A program made the position numbers and the translations under genes. Of a DNA stretch of 64,000 nt, positions 27,886 through 41,221 are shown piece after piece. This stretch comes from Leptospira stimsonii. Its GTDB lineage: Bacteria; Spirochaetota; Leptospiria; Leptospirales; Leptospiraceae. The stretch covers positions 44,543 through 108,542 of the forward strand of contig NZ_QHCS01000009.1 in NCBI RefSeq assembly GCF_003545875.1. Reading direction: 5' to 3'. The notes beneath the pieces were generated by a model. The model did not search any database. It had not been told where the DNA came from and was given only the letters and a program-made list of their open reading frames with translations. Numbering within the stretch: the stretch's first letter is position 1; each line of letters starts with the position of its first letter.

Positions 27886-28116
27886 TCAAGGTATCTGCTC
27901 TTTATTGCAAGAATCAAGCTTAGAAACAAATAGTATCAAACATGCGTTTGCATAAGCCGAATTTCCTTGCTTCCAGAAATTTTCTTGAAATATAACTGGA
28001 GCGCAATATTCTTTAAATTGATACTTTGCGTCGTCTTCGCATTTATCATTCTTAATGAACCTACAAGAATTTAGCGTAAGTAATACTAAGCCGATTAAAA
28101 TGATTTTCATCTTCAC
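27886..28116 (-). CDS. Small lipoprotein, hypothetical
   Basis: This 76-residue protein has the signal IILIGLVLLTLNSC, a lipobox with Cys at the end, and a mature part of ~60 residues with four further Cys that could form disulfides. The ATG at 28116 is preceded by AAGGTGAAG. It is the third gene after the giant RHS protein and the larger lipoprotein, in the same orientation but 300 bp downstream. A role as a toxin-immunity or adjacent surface lipoprotein is only guesswork. A ~110-bp palindromic repeat follows. Confidence 0.65.
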   Translation of the reverse strand: MKMKIILIGLVLLTLNSCRFIKNDKCEDDAKYQFKEYCAPVIFQENFWKQGNSAYANACLILFVSKLDSCNKEQIP

Positions 28117-28419
28117 CTTGTTATCGATTAAAACTTAAAAGAATATGAATTGTGATTTTTCTCCGAATCGCTAATTTCAACGATCATAGAATTTCCCCTT
28201 TGCGAACCGCACTTATCTGGAAACAAAACAGGTATTCTTAAGGCTTTTTTCGTCCAAATATCAACATTAGACGCAACAGAGTGCATCGCCAAGCATAGGC
28301 GTCAACTTGGTATTTTGGAAACGCGTAAATGTGTGACCTTAAAATTTCCAAACCTTAAGAATAAATTGTTTCTTCAACTGGTTTACAATTATTTATCCTT
28401 TATAAGTAACCAGAAAATT
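28117..28419. other. Intergenic stretch without a supported gene
   Basis: AT-rich sequence between two lipoprotein genes. I see no open frame, repeat or hairpin that I can support. Confidence 0.4.
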
Positions 28420-29151
28420 CTATAGAAAATTTTCTAATAGTTTAAATTTCAGATCTTTGCTATGCATTTCCTTCTTGAATGTAGAAACCGAGCAACTTAT
28501 TATTCCACTTAAATAGTAATCATATACTTCATTTTTAGTGACGAACAAACCAAAACGACTCTTATCAAGATCCTCTTTACAATATTCGTTTATCGGTCCA
28601 AATGGACCAATAGTTTCGTAAACGGGGACGTCCGCTATTTCCCAAATATTTTCTTTAAATCTAATAACGCTAATTTTATGTGCGATCGCGGAATCAACCC
28701 GAATCGAGTTCCAAACAAAGAAATAAAAAGAACCGTCCTTTAAGTCGACAAACCGATTTTCTTTATCCTCAACCGCTTGAATGTGTAGCACATAATATTT
28801 TTTTTCTGACTCCAAGTATCTTAGAGCACTGTCATAAATAAGACTTTGTAAGATTGACTTATAAAGCATTTTTGAAAAGGATTCTTTGTTCGGATAATTT
28901 AGAAAATTATCTTTCCAACTTGGAGTAAGATTGATCCCCAAGTTGTATTTTGCGTCCATAGAAATCAAGGAATCGACTACAACCTTTGGTAAGACTTGCT
29001 TTTCCTTTAAATCTTTTGAATACCTTTTCCAAAAATAGCCATTGTTATTCTTTACATTAAGCTCATGAACAACGGTGCTGCAAGAAAATAAATATAAAAA
29101 CAAAGCAATGCAAAGTTGACTACTCCTACTTATATTTAAATTCTTTAACAT
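28420..29151 (-). CDS. Lipoprotein following the RHS gene, possible immunity protein
   Basis: This 243-residue protein has the N-terminal signal (SQLCIALFLYLFSC) with a lipobox. The mature domain is rich in aromatic and charged residues with alternating strands and has no motif I recognise. I chose the ATG at 29151: it leaves 5 bp after the RHS stop, has GAGGA upstream within the end of the RHS gene and gives a normal signal peptide. Tight coupling to the RHS gene is the usual place for an immunity protein against a polymorphic toxin tip, and a lipoprotein would suit a toxin acting at the envelope. The role is inferred from position only. Confidence 0.65.
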   Translation of the reverse strand: MLKNLNISRSSQLCIALFLYLFSCSTVVHELNVKNNNGYFWKRYSKDLKEKQVLPKVVVDSLISMDAKYNLGINLTPSWKDNFLNYPNKESFSKMLYKSILQSLIYDSALRYLESEKKYYVLHIQAVEDKENRFVDLKDGSFYFFVWNSIRVDSAIAHKISVIRFKENIWEIADVPVYETIGPFGPINEYCKEDLDKSRFGLFVTKNEVYDYYLSGIISCSVSTFKKEMHSKDLKFKLLENFL

Positions 29152-29156
29152 GTTTA

Positions 29157-32100
29157 TCAAAATCCTCGGCAAAGAAACATATTTTCTTTATCACTACAAT
29201 AAGCTTGGATAGAAGTATATATTTCACCTGCCGCAAAAGCAAACGTCTCTTGCTCGATTGTCAATACAGCTGCCATCCCCGCTACTTCCGCCAATAGTGC
29301 AAGACCAACGATTCCTAAAATGCCTTTAATCGCTATATCCCATTGTTTCGAGGTCGAGCCAATTGATGTTCCAATATCTGACCTTGAAAGCAAGTAGCCT
29401 GAATGAGTGTAGATTCTTACAGTGAAAATATCTTCTTTGTAAAATCTCACAACGTCATCACCAAAATCTCGATAAATATTCCATGCACTATGCAAAGCTC
29501 GCCCAAAATCGCTATGCTGCAAAGCATATGCAGGATCTTTAGCAAAATTCAATATCCCGTGATAATATGTTTCAGACATGAATTTTCCATAAACATCGCT
29601 ATGGCTCAAAGCATAACCAGGGTTATTGATGAATTGCTTAACCTGACTCAATTCTTTATTAAACCAACTGGATGCGTTAAAATGTCTTAATCTTCCATAA
29701 GCCGAAGTAATGGCCCGACCAATATCACTTCCTCTAAAAAATCGACTTGCAATGCCCCTGTCTCCGAAGTGTTTACCAATCATATGTCCAATAATTCGGT
29801 TTAGCATATGAATCCAGGCATTGTTACCTGTGGGATCATTGTATTGCAGTGGATTACCATCAACATACATAAAGAGATTGTTCCCTGAAATAGACTTCGG
29901 ATTAATTACTGAATCAGATTGTAAGAAACGACCCAAGCTCGGATCATAGTATCTCGATTTGTAAAAGAGTAAACCCGTTTCTTTGTCCTCTTCTTGTCCC
30001 GCATATTTGTATCGGAATACATCTGGACCATAGGAATCAGTTCTTAATATATCTCCGTAGGGCTTATAAGAAACGTAGCTCGTTCCGGCTGCCGATCCGC
30101 CTGAAATAGGTTTCCCCGCCCCGTTCGTAGCCATCGTAATCGATCCAAGATGATTTGGATGAAAGAAAATCATCCCAGGAACTGGATTCCCACCGGGATT
30201 CGACCCTGAACCACCTGTTCCGGAATTCGCAACTGACGGAGTGTCAACTGGAATTGTAGACGGTAAAACTACCCAAGGCGGATCTCCATTTTTAGAACCT
30301 GTTCCCGGTAATAGTCCACAAGAAAAGAAATTAAAACTCATAAAAACACTAAGAATCAATATAGGCGTTACACCTGCTTGCGTTGGTTTTAAGTTTCCAA
30401 ACTTCGGAGTTCCGTAAAACACCATTCCGACAAAGCCAATTACGAAAATCCCAAATAAGGACATGATTCCTAAACGAAAATGGTTTCCGACTCTTCCGTC
30501 TCGAATATCAAATATCCAACTAATAGCGGCAGGATGGTTTTCTTTATTTGTAAATCTGTTCTTGTAGTATTGAAAACAATCGATTGAGATACCTTTGCAA
30601 AGTGATTCTTTCGGACTGAAAATTATAGATGCGATCTCCGTGTCTTTCTTAAATAAATTAGCATCTGTCAATAGACTCACATTTTGAAGACTTACCTGGG
30701 AAACAATTTCATCTTCCAAACCTTTAATATAAACCGTATGGATTGGAGTAAAGCCTGGACGAAGACTAATTTCATATAAACCGTCTATACTTACAACACT
30801 CGAAGCATCGGACTGCTTGCTCTTACGAATTCGAGAACCTTTATAATCGTAAGCGAAAGTCATAGCCTCGCCATCCTTAGTTAAAATCCGTTGAAGCTTG
30901 CCCATAGGATCGTATTCTAAGGTATCCCCGTCTCGATTCGTCATCAAACCAGAACTATCATAAGCATAATTTTGAGTTCCCTGTGCAGAAACAATTTGAG
31001 TAACGGCGTGAGCATTGCTTCCGTTGTAAGAATAAGTGCTCGCACCCTTCTTAATTAAGTTACCAGCATCCGAATATTGATAATCTTCGCTTCCATATTT
31101 ACCACTGGCATTAGTTACTCTGTTATACTGATCATATTGGAAATTTTGTGTTCGACCAGGATTTCTCAAATCTTCGATTTTAATAATGTTCCCAGCTAAG
31201 TCATATTCGTATTTAAGGCTTTCATAAATATCAGCATCTAAACCGCTTACGATTTCCGTCGGCCTTCTCAAAACTGGATCAAAGTAGATATTTGTTTGAA
31301 CTCCGTTTCCAACACTTCTGACGACTTTGAATTTTCCGTTCTCCATTAACGGACCTGCATAATTAACGACAGAATGTCCAGCACTACTTCCGTCGGCAGT
31401 ATCCATAGTTACCGAAGTTAAATAACCTCCGACGGTATATTGGTTGTGAATTGCGGTTCCGTCCGGATAGGTAATAGAAGTCGGTCGATTACCAAAATCA
31501 TATTCTTTTAGAAATATTAAAGTTAAGTCTTCTTGGTTCAAATATTTCTTAATTTTTGTTTGATTGCCGCGAGAATCGTAATCAAATTCTGTTCTTCCAA
31601 TTGTATCAATAACGGACGTTAGCTTCCCTTTTCCATTTATTGAGGTTGGTTCGTCGTAGTTAAGTTGAATGGATTGGGTGCTTCCATTGGAATGCGTTCC
31701 GGTAATTCTCGTAAGCCGATCTAAAGAATCATACAAAAAGGTAGAATATGATCCATTCGCGTCTCTTTGCTCTATTGTTTTTCCACTGCGTGAATTTATA
31801 AACGTAGTTGTTCCAGTATCAGGTGTTGTTTGGGCTAACTTATTACCTAAAAGATCATAAGATATCGTTACATTTTTTCCTTCAGGATCAGTAATTCGGC
31901 TTATCTTTCCTTGAGCATTGTACGCGTATCCAATCGATTTTCCATTCCTAACTTTAGAAACAAGCTGATTCAGCTGATTCTTAACTTCCGATTGCGTTTC
32001 AATTTGTGTTCCATTGATACTTGTAAGCGTTGTTATTATGAATCCTGAATAACTAATATCGCTCACCTTTCCAGAGGTATCTGAGGTTCTAACGACTTTA

Positions 32101-35100
32101 TTCTCCAAGTCGTAAGTAAGATTTGTAGTTAAGAATGGAACTGTTCCAAGATATGGCTCAGTTTTACTACTAACGGTACCATTAGAGTTATATAAAGTAT
32201 CCTGAGTGAATACCACGGCATCCGTGATTAATCGTTCTGTTTTAATGGTTCTACCATACGGATCATGCGTCTCCAAAGTCCAAGAAATTCCCGTCTTCGG
32301 ATCTTGAATCGTTCTCTTTACTTTTTCTCCGGAAGGATTTCCTGTCTGAATGTATTCCGTAATTTCAGACCAATCCGATTCGCCTGGATACTTTAATCCA
32401 ATGTCCCTTCCATAAAAGTCGTAGCTTTTCTCAGAGGTATTGCTATTTGCATCCGTAATCAGAAGGTTTTTCCCAAAAACATAATCATAGGTTTTTCTGA
32501 TCTCAAATCCTAAGGAACTTGTTATCTTAATAGGATAATTATGCGTTATTAAGTCATATTCAATTGTGTAAATCGTTCCATTCGGATCTTGCATGGAGGT
32601 TGGATTTCCAAAACCATCGTAAGTAAGATACGATTGAATGGAATATTGAGTAGTCGCAGATTTTATTAATGTCTTTCGATCCGTGGGTAAATGATTCGAA
32701 TATAAAAATTCGATTTGTGAACTTAAATTCCCACCTTGAAACTTTTGAATTTGCGTCACTTCTCCTAAAACCCAGTCTGCCAAGGATACATTGTAACTTG
32801 TATTCTCACGCAAAGTTAAACTTGGATCCGAATCGATTTGAGTCACTTTCGACAAAACATTATTATATGAATCGTAAGTAAAATCCGTTTGAGAACTCAT
32901 TTGGATAACACCATCCTGATATTTCGTTTCCAAACTCTGTGTCTTACGAACATTTGTTGTCCCGAAAGGACTGGCTAAAGAGGTAAATGAATAAATTGAA
33001 GAGTTCATCAAAAGATTATTTAAATAATTATCTCTTTTAGTTTCCAATCCGGCGAAGTATAGATTCGCTCCTTGATAAAGCGAAATTTGTTTCTCCCCTG
33101 TTCTGCTATTTGCAGAGGTAACCTTAGCAAATCCTAACATTGATTGATTGTCTTGATCCTGGACATACATTCTTCCATTCTCGAAGATATAGGATTCTGC
33201 CTCCCCGTATCCGTTCGCAACTTGAGAATAGACATTTGTAGCTACGGAATAAGGCGTGATATTCGGTCTAATAAAGGTACCAAAGGAATTAAAGTTAATC
33301 GCATTCGCAACACTCGAATTAGAAAAATCATAAGTATTTGCATACGAAATCTGAATTCCTTTTTCTTGAGTGCCTAAAATGTCCGTTAACAAACCATGTG
33401 AAATTTTCCTTGAGAATGCAGTTTCAACGTAATCAATATTCACAAAATTAGCATGTGCAGTGGAATTACGTTCAAAAGACGGAAGATTATTAACTAACGT
33501 GGGAACAACTAAATCCTTTTTTGAAGATCGAAACCCAACAAAATCCGCTCGACCATCTTGATTTGTATCGTAAGCCAACGAAAAAGACGAAGCTGAAAAA
33601 CTGGAATCACCTCCATTTGAATAGAATAAAGCATTATTTTTACTTCGCGAATAAGAAACATAAATTGTCCCATTCAGAAATCGAATAAAATCTGCTTTGT
33701 TATCCCCGTCAACATCAGCGAATGCTTTCGTATTTACATAATTACTGTATATAGCATCTCTATCGGAAGCCAAAAGAGCCGGGTTAGGAGGAACGGGCGT
33801 TGTTTCATTATAGTCAAAAACCACATCTGTATTGGTGTCGTCAGATCCATTTTTTACATGAAATCCGGTTCCATTAAAGAAGAACGTATAAAAAGAAACC
33901 GAATCTACATTACCATCCCAGTTCACATCGTATTGAGTAACTTGAGAACCATCGTTCGAAACCTCAAAAGTTGAATCAAAAGATCCCGTGATCGGATTAA
34001 AGAGATCAATTTGAAATCCGTTGTTGATCAGCGAAATTCGATCAGCTGCCCCATCCCAATTAATATCTCTCATCGAGTATCGTTTGCTGTTTGCTCCTGA
34101 ACTGGATACCTCTTTGAAAGGTGTTCCGTAACTCACAGGAAAACTCAAAGGTGACTTTAAAGTGTGACCGTCCGAAAGATAAACATAAAGAGCATCGCTC
34201 GAAAATGTGATCAAATCTAAATAACCATCGCCATTGGAATCCGCAAGAAATCGATCCCCTTCCGTTCCAGAAACAGATATATTACTCGAAGTATTTGTTC
34301 GAATAGAAAATGAACCTGAAGAGTATCTCAAATATGAAATATTCAGATTCTTACTTCCATCAGGATTATCGGAAAGTCTTACATAATCAGCAATTCCATC
34401 TGAATCCATATCTACAAACTGGCGAAAAGAGGAACCTATTCCTGGTATGCTAAGCGAAATTGGGCTTGAATTCAAACCAGTTCCATTTGAGAGATAAATA
34501 AGAAAATTATTTGAATCGTCGGTCTGTACGAAATCACTTTTACCATCCGCATTCAAATCGATTAATCCTTGATAAGAGTTAGCATTTGAACCTAAGATTG
34601 ATCGTATTGATAATTCTGTAACAAAATCACCATTCCGGGTAGTCATTATTTTCAGAAATGAATTATTATTTTCTAATACAATAAAATCTGTTTTCAAATC
34701 ACCGTCGATGTCACCTTGGAGAACCTTGGACTTTTCGTTAAAGGTAAATTTCAAATCACTTGGAGAAACTGGAATCGAATTACTTGGATTAGCTGGCGAA
34801 TATCTTCGTAAACTATTTTCACCTTTATTGCCAGAGATCCAAACAGGCTCAGGCGCCTTGTCTCTCTCAAATGTTGCAAGAAATGTTTGACTACTAACCA
34901 TTCCATTCTGGCACATATCCCCAATTGAATTTATATATGACGCGCATACCAATCCAGCAAATCCTCCTGAAAGAGCCATACAAGCCGCACTGGAAGAACA
35001 AGCACAAACAGCATTGGCAAAATCGCAATCTGGTTTAAGAGCTAAATTTTCAAAGCGATAGCTCATATCGATTGCCGAAGGAGAAGACTTTGACGTCAAA

Positions 35101-36053
35101 CTTGCCGATGGATTGGGAGAATCGTTGTTGTAGTTAAAAGATATCGAACCGTAGTTTTTACGATCAAGACTAACTAAACGATTCTTCTTATCAAAAAAGT
35201 TATTGTTGTAGTTGAAAGTATATCTCTCCGACTCGACAACACTTCCATCGTCTTGTTTCTGAGTTACAGAAATAGAATGAAGGCGTTTGCTTAATTTTGA
35301 TTGTAGATTTAAGAAATTAGATTCAATGGCATCGCTTCGATCTTCGTCTTCAAAAAGAATAACGGTATTTCCTCGATTATACTCGATTCTTTCTGGAATC
35401 GGAGTTCCATTTGAAGAACTATATGCTTGGTATTTAATATTATAGCCGTTTCCATTCAGATCTCGAACGCGATTCAAAGCCCATATGCGAGAATTACCAC
35501 TTAAGTTACGCAGAGTAGCATTTGAATTTGGGTTCTCTGAAGATCCATCTTCGCCAAAATAATAACTGACTCCATTTCGATCTTGAACGACCCAAGAATC
35601 GGATAATTTCTTAAACTGAAAAAAGGATTCAATTTTCGTATGATAAACACCTGGGGAAGTTTGGACAAGCTTACCTGCGAAACTAACGTAAGAATCTCCC
35701 CCGTCATTGTGAATTCCTTCCGACGGATCGAGAGAAATTGTTAGCAGTCCCGAAAGATCCCAACCTCCGCCAATTAAACCATCATTTTGCAGAGAGTTAT
35801 ATTCGATCTCCAAAGAAGGTGTTATGTCCTTCGTTCCCTTAGGGACTTGAATCGGAATCGCTGCGTTTGCATTTCCAAAACTATCAACTGTAACTTCGGG
35901 AAGTGGTTGAGGAATCCCTGTTTCTGAACTCGGCCCTGCAAGTGAGAACATCTGAAAAAAGGGAAAAGCGGCTATACTTGAAAAAGCAATTAAGGCGATA
36001 AAAGCTATTTTAAAAAGATTTCTTCGAGTAATCGTTGTTTGTTCAAATTTCAT
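29157..36053 (-). CDS. Giant SpvB / FG-GAP / RHS-repeat protein
   Basis: This 2298-residue protein is exported through an N-terminal signal or anchor (KIAFIALIAFSSIAAF). Residues ~50-330 form an SpvB-like domain (IPIQVPKGTKDITPSLEIEY, GLIGGGWDLSGL). Residues ~440-880 hold about eight FG-GAP/VCBS calcium-type repeats (DIDGDLKTDF, DLNADGKSDF, DSNGDGYLDL, DVDGDNKADF, DTNQDGRADF). Then come YD/RHS repeats (YDLLGNKLAQ, RDANGSYSTFLYDSLDRL) and the RHS core end GRFLQSDSVINP ... NPLQYNDPTG near residues 2040-2080. A ~215-residue tail follows. Unusually, two hydrophobic segments with an internal lipobox-like FNFFSC lie near residues 1850-1920, inside the RHS region. The layout resembles Tc toxin B/C components, a cage that encloses a toxic tail. 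Confidence 0.9.
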   Translation of the reverse strand: MKFEQTTITRRNLFKIAFIALIAFSSIAAFPFFQMFSLAGPSSETGIPQPLPEVTVDSFGNANAAIPIQVPKGTKDITPSLEIEYNSLQNDGLIGGGWDLSGLLTISLDPSEGIHNDGGDSYVSFAGKLVQTSPGVYHTKIESFFQFKKLSDSWVVQDRNGVSYYFGEDGSSENPNSNATLRNLSGNSRIWALNRVRDLNGNGYNIKYQAYSSSNGTPIPERIEYNRGNTVILFEDEDRSDAIESNFLNLQSKLSKRLHSISVTQKQDDGSVVESERYTFNYNNNFFDKKNRLVSLDRKNYGSISFNYNNDSPNPSASLTSKSSPSAIDMSYRFENLALKPDCDFANAVCACSSSAACMALSGGFAGLVCASYINSIGDMCQNGMVSSQTFLATFERDKAPEPVWISGNKGENSLRRYSPANPSNSIPVSPSDLKFTFNEKSKVLQGDIDGDLKTDFIVLENNNSFLKIMTTRNGDFVTELSIRSILGSNANSYQGLIDLNADGKSDFVQTDDSNNFLIYLSNGTGLNSSPISLSIPGIGSSFRQFVDMDSDGIADYVRLSDNPDGSKNLNISYLRYSSGSFSIRTNTSSNISVSGTEGDRFLADSNGDGYLDLITFSSDALYVYLSDGHTLKSPLSFPVSYGTPFKEVSSSGANSKRYSMRDINWDGAADRISLINNGFQIDLFNPITGSFDSTFEVSNDGSQVTQYDVNWDGNVDSVSFYTFFFNGTGFHVKNGSDDTNTDVVFDYNETTPVPPNPALLASDRDAIYSNYVNTKAFADVDGDNKADFIRFLNGTIYVSYSRSKNNALFYSNGGDSSFSASSFSLAYDTNQDGRADFVGFRSSKKDLVVPTLVNNLPSFERNSTAHANFVNIDYVETAFSRKISHGLLTDILGTQEKGIQISYANTYDFSNSSVANAINFNSFGTFIRPNITPYSVATNVYSQVANGYGEAESYIFENGRMYVQDQDNQSMLGFAKVTSANSRTGEKQISLYQGANLYFAGLETKRDNYLNNLLMNSSIYSFTSLASPFGTTNVRKTQSLETKYQDGVIQMSSQTDFTYDSYNNVLSKVTQIDSDPSLTLRENTSYNVSLADWVLGEVTQIQKFQGGNLSSQIEFLYSNHLPTDRKTLIKSATTQYSIQSYLTYDGFGNPTSMQDPNGTIYTIEYDLITHNYPIKITSSLGFEIRKTYDYVFGKNLLITDANSNTSEKSYDFYGRDIGLKYPGESDWSEITEYIQTGNPSGEKVKRTIQDPKTGISWTLETHDPYGRTIKTERLITDAVVFTQDTLYNSNGTVSSKTEPYLGTVPFLTTNLTYDLENKVVRTSDTSGKVSDISYSGFIITTLTSINGTQIETQSEVKNQLNQLVSKVRNGKSIGYAYNAQGKISRITDPEGKNVTISYDLLGNKLAQTTPDTGTTTFINSRSGKTIEQRDANGSYSTFLYDSLDRLTRITGTHSNGSTQSIQLNYDEPTSINGKGKLTSVIDTIGRTEFDYDSRGNQTKIKKYLNQEDLTLIFLKEYDFGNRPTSITYPDGTAIHNQYTVGGYLTSVTMDTADGSSAGHSVVNYAGPLMENGKFKVVRSVGNGVQTNIYFDPVLRRPTEIVSGLDADIYESLKYEYDLAGNIIKIEDLRNPGRTQNFQYDQYNRVTNASGKYGSEDYQYSDAGNLIKKGASTYSYNGSNAHAVTQIVSAQGTQNYAYDSSGLMTNRDGDTLEYDPMGKLQRILTKDGEAMTFAYDYKGSRIRKSKQSDASSVVSIDGLYEISLRPGFTPIHTVYIKGLEDEIVSQVSLQNVSLLTDANLFKKDTEIASIIFSPKESLCKGISIDCFQYYKNRFTNKENHPAAISWIFDIRDGRVGNHFRLGIMSLFGIFVIGFVGMVFYGTPKFGNLKPTQAGVTPILILSVFMSFNFFSCGLLPGTGSKNGDPPWVVLPSTIPVDTPSVANSGTGGSGSNPGGNPVPGMIFFHPNHLGSITMATNGAGKPISGGSAAGTSYVSYKPYGDILRTDSYGPDVFRYKYAGQEEDKETGLLFYKSRYYDPSLGRFLQSDSVINPKSISGNNLFMYVDGNPLQYNDPTGNNAWIHMLNRIIGHMIGKHFGDRGIASRFFRGSDIGRAITSAYGRLRHFNASSWFNKELSQVKQFINNPGYALSHSDVYGKFMSETYYHGILNFAKDPAYALQHSDFGRALHSAWNIYRDFGDDVVRFYKEDIFTVRIYTHSGYLLSRSDIGTSIGSTSKQWDIAIKGILGIVGLALLAEVAGMAAVLTIEQETFAFAAGEIYTSIQAYCSDKENMFLCRGF

Positions 36054-36343
36054 TTACAGTTCGTTCCTAACTAAATTCCAGCTGAATTATAAGTGAGGCT
36101 TTCCAAACAGAAACGAGTCAATGATTTTTAGACATACTTTTGTCCTTTATTTTTATATTTTATTTCTTTTTAGCATATTAAAGCGTATTTTTGCTGTCTT
36201 AATTTCAGTTCATCTTGACTATAGGCAATTGGATAAGTTTTTGACTTATAAGAATCTTTACTATATTAATGGTAATATTTTTTATTACTTAATAGCAGAA
36301 AATGAACCTATAAGTCAAAATACTCCGAATAACTTTCTACTCT
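36054..36343. other. AT-rich divergent promoter region
   Basis: This separates the leftward RHS gene from the rightward surface-protein operon. A plus-strand open frame (36121-36402) is only the product of AT richness and overlaps the next gene. I see no operator that I can name. Confidence 0.45.
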
Positions 36344-37246
<903 letters not shown>

Positions 37247-37291
37247 GTTACATTAAGATATTTGAATATTATTTTAAAAAGGAAAAAGACA

Positions 37292-38707
37292 ATGAAAGGA
37301 ATCAATTCTACTTTAGTTAAATCTCTTTTCCTTCTAATTTTAATCGGAAATACTCCCGCTTGTAAGCATGATAAAAAAGGATCCAATGATCTGGAGTTAC
37401 TTTCTATTCTCCAAATACTTTCAGGGTTCAGTTTTCCCGGACCGAATCCAGAATGGACTCGATTGTTTGGTCAGAACGGAAGCGGCATCCAATCCAATTC
37501 AATTTCTTCGGATTCAAATAATAATGTTTATGTGACTGGTTACGTAACCGGAAATTTGGATGGGCAAACAAAGACAGGAGCTTACGACTTTTTCTTAACC
37601 AAATTCGATTCTACAGGTTCCAAACAATGGACACGACTGATGGGTGTAGCTGGTGATTCCACAATGTCTTTAGCTGTAAACACAGATTCTTTCGGATTTA
37701 CACATGTCGCCGGACAAACAAACGGAGCCTTGGATGGACAAAGCTTCTTTGGAACACCTGACTTATTCGATAAAAATTTATTCATAGTCAGATATGACGC
37801 CAACGGCAACAAACAATGGGCCCGCTTACTCGGTATTGCTGGAGGAGGGGCAACGGGGGCGACAAGCATTACAACCGACTCCACCGGAAATATTATTGTA
37901 GCCGGGATGTCAGAAAGCGGACTTGACGGATTAACCTTCTCTGGAGGAGGTTCTGGATATTTTATCGCAAAATTTAATTCTTCTGGAACAAAACTTTGGA
38001 CTAAACTATTCGCTGGTCCGAGACCGAACGGTATAGCTTGTGATATAAATGGAAAAATATATCTCACTGGGTCAACCATTGGCATACTCTCACTGGATGG
38101 TGTTGCTGTGACAGGTACTACTGATTCTTTTTTGATTCAATTTGATAACAACGGAAATAAACAATGGACAAAGCTTGTTGGAGTTTCTGGAAAAGAAACG
38201 ATTTCAAAAGCTCTTTCAACCGATAGCTCTGGAAATGTATATATCACCGGCTCCACAAACGGTAGTATCGACGATCAGGTTAAATCAGGAGGAGTTTCTG
38301 ATCTACTTACAATAAAATTTGATTCAAACGGAAATCGAGTATGGGCCAGACAATTAGGATTTACTGGAAATATTTTTGCTCTTTCCGGAAAAATAGCCGA
38401 AGGCAAAGGAATTTCTATAGGAAAAAATCAAGATCTTTATGTTAGCGGATCTACCAACGGAAATTTAGACAATCAAACTCATTCAGATGCAAATGGTGGG
38501 AAAAAAAACGTCTTCATGACTAAGTATGATCTGAATGGAAATAAGATTTGGACCTCAATATCCGGACAGAAAGGTTACATGTCAGAAGCAATTGCAATCA
38601 CAACTGACTCATTAGGACATCCTTATGCAACAGGAAATACGGATGGAACACTTAACGGAGAAAAGTTAATGGGGACAGGGCCTAATCTCTTTATTATAAA
38701 ATATTGA
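37292..38707 (+). CDS. SBBP-repeat beta-propeller lipoprotein
   Basis: In this 471-residue protein a signal sequence (VKSLFLLILIGNTPAC) is followed by six or seven seven-bladed-propeller-type SBBP repeats (PF06739). Each runs through a NNVYVTGYVTGNLDG-like strand, a FLTKFDSTGSKQWTRL-like strand and a short linker. Such proteins are surface or periplasmic scaffolds. The ATG at 37292 is preferred over one ten codons upstream because AAAGGAAAAAG precedes it and the signal then begins MKGINS. The repeats are nearly identical in length, indicating recent internal duplication. Confidence 0.85.
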   Translation: MKGINSTLVKSLFLLILIGNTPACKHDKKGSNDLELLSILQILSGFSFPGPNPEWTRLFGQNGSGIQSNSISSDSNNNVYVTGYVTGNLDGQTKTGAYDFFLTKFDSTGSKQWTRLMGVAGDSTMSLAVNTDSFGFTHVAGQTNGALDGQSFFGTPDLFDKNLFIVRYDANGNKQWARLLGIAGGGATGATSITTDSTGNIIVAGMSESGLDGLTFSGGGSGYFIAKFNSSGTKLWTKLFAGPRPNGIACDINGKIYLTGSTIGILSLDGVAVTGTTDSFLIQFDNNGNKQWTKLVGVSGKETISKALSTDSSGNVYITGSTNGSIDDQVKSGGVSDLLTIKFDSNGNRVWARQLGFTGNIFALSGKIAEGKGISIGKNQDLYVSGSTNGNLDNQTHSDANGGKKNVFMTKYDLNGNKIWTSISGQKGYMSEAIAITTDSLGHPYATGNTDGTLNGEKLMGTGPNLFIIKY

Positions 38708-38737
38708 TATTCATAATTGATTGGAACAAATAAACTC

Positions 38738-40680
<1,943 letters not shown>

Positions 40681-40740
40681 TTAGATAGAACTTTTCAAAA
40701 ACGAGAACAACATTCTCTTTGTTATTTTTTTATTTGAAAT

Positions 40741-40977
40741 TCAATTCAACCCGACCGATTCCGAATTCATAAGTATCCAGCAATCCTTACATACTGGCTT
40801 TCTTTCAATTTCTTGGGCATAGAATTCAAAGAGTTCTTCTAAATCTTCGAATTCAACGGATACTTGCTGATTTTCGACTGAATAGCTTATGGCACCGCAT
40901 ATCGATTGCCCTTCGTATTTTTCGAAAGAAAAAATATGCTGAAAATGTTCATTTTTATACGTTCTTAGAAAGTACAT
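40741..40977 (-). CDS. Small hypothetical protein
   Basis: This 78-residue protein is rich in acidic and aromatic residues (VSVEFEDLEELFEFYAQEIE) with a C-terminal Cys pair (CKDCW) that could bind metal. I do not recognise it. It stands alone between two rightward operons, on the opposite strand. Codon use is compatible with a real gene, but support is limited to its length and lack of better alternatives. Confidence 0.4.
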   Translation of the reverse strand: MYFLRTYKNEHFQHIFSFEKYEGQSICGAISYSVENQQVSVEFEDLEELFEFYAQEIERKPVCKDCWILMNSESVGLN

Positions 40978-41221
40978 TCAGTAGTCATTATATTATACTT
41001 TTATTGTTTCAACTCTTTTGCACGCCTATGATTCCATTACGATATCGTGATTTATAATCTTCTAGATTCTACAATTCTTTCCAATTCGAGATTCTTACCA
41101 TCGATTCGAGGCATTTCTACATCAATTCCTAACTACTTCGTTTCGTAATTATGTCATTTTGTATGCTCCTCGCAATATGCTTTTTTATAAAAAATAATAC
41201 CCGTCCTATATATAGCAACAA

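Noticed and set aside
27662..27889. 75-codon minus-strand frame
   Set aside because: It lies almost entirely on the ~110-bp repeat copy A and overlaps the stop of the small lipoprotein gene; no protein family is seen.
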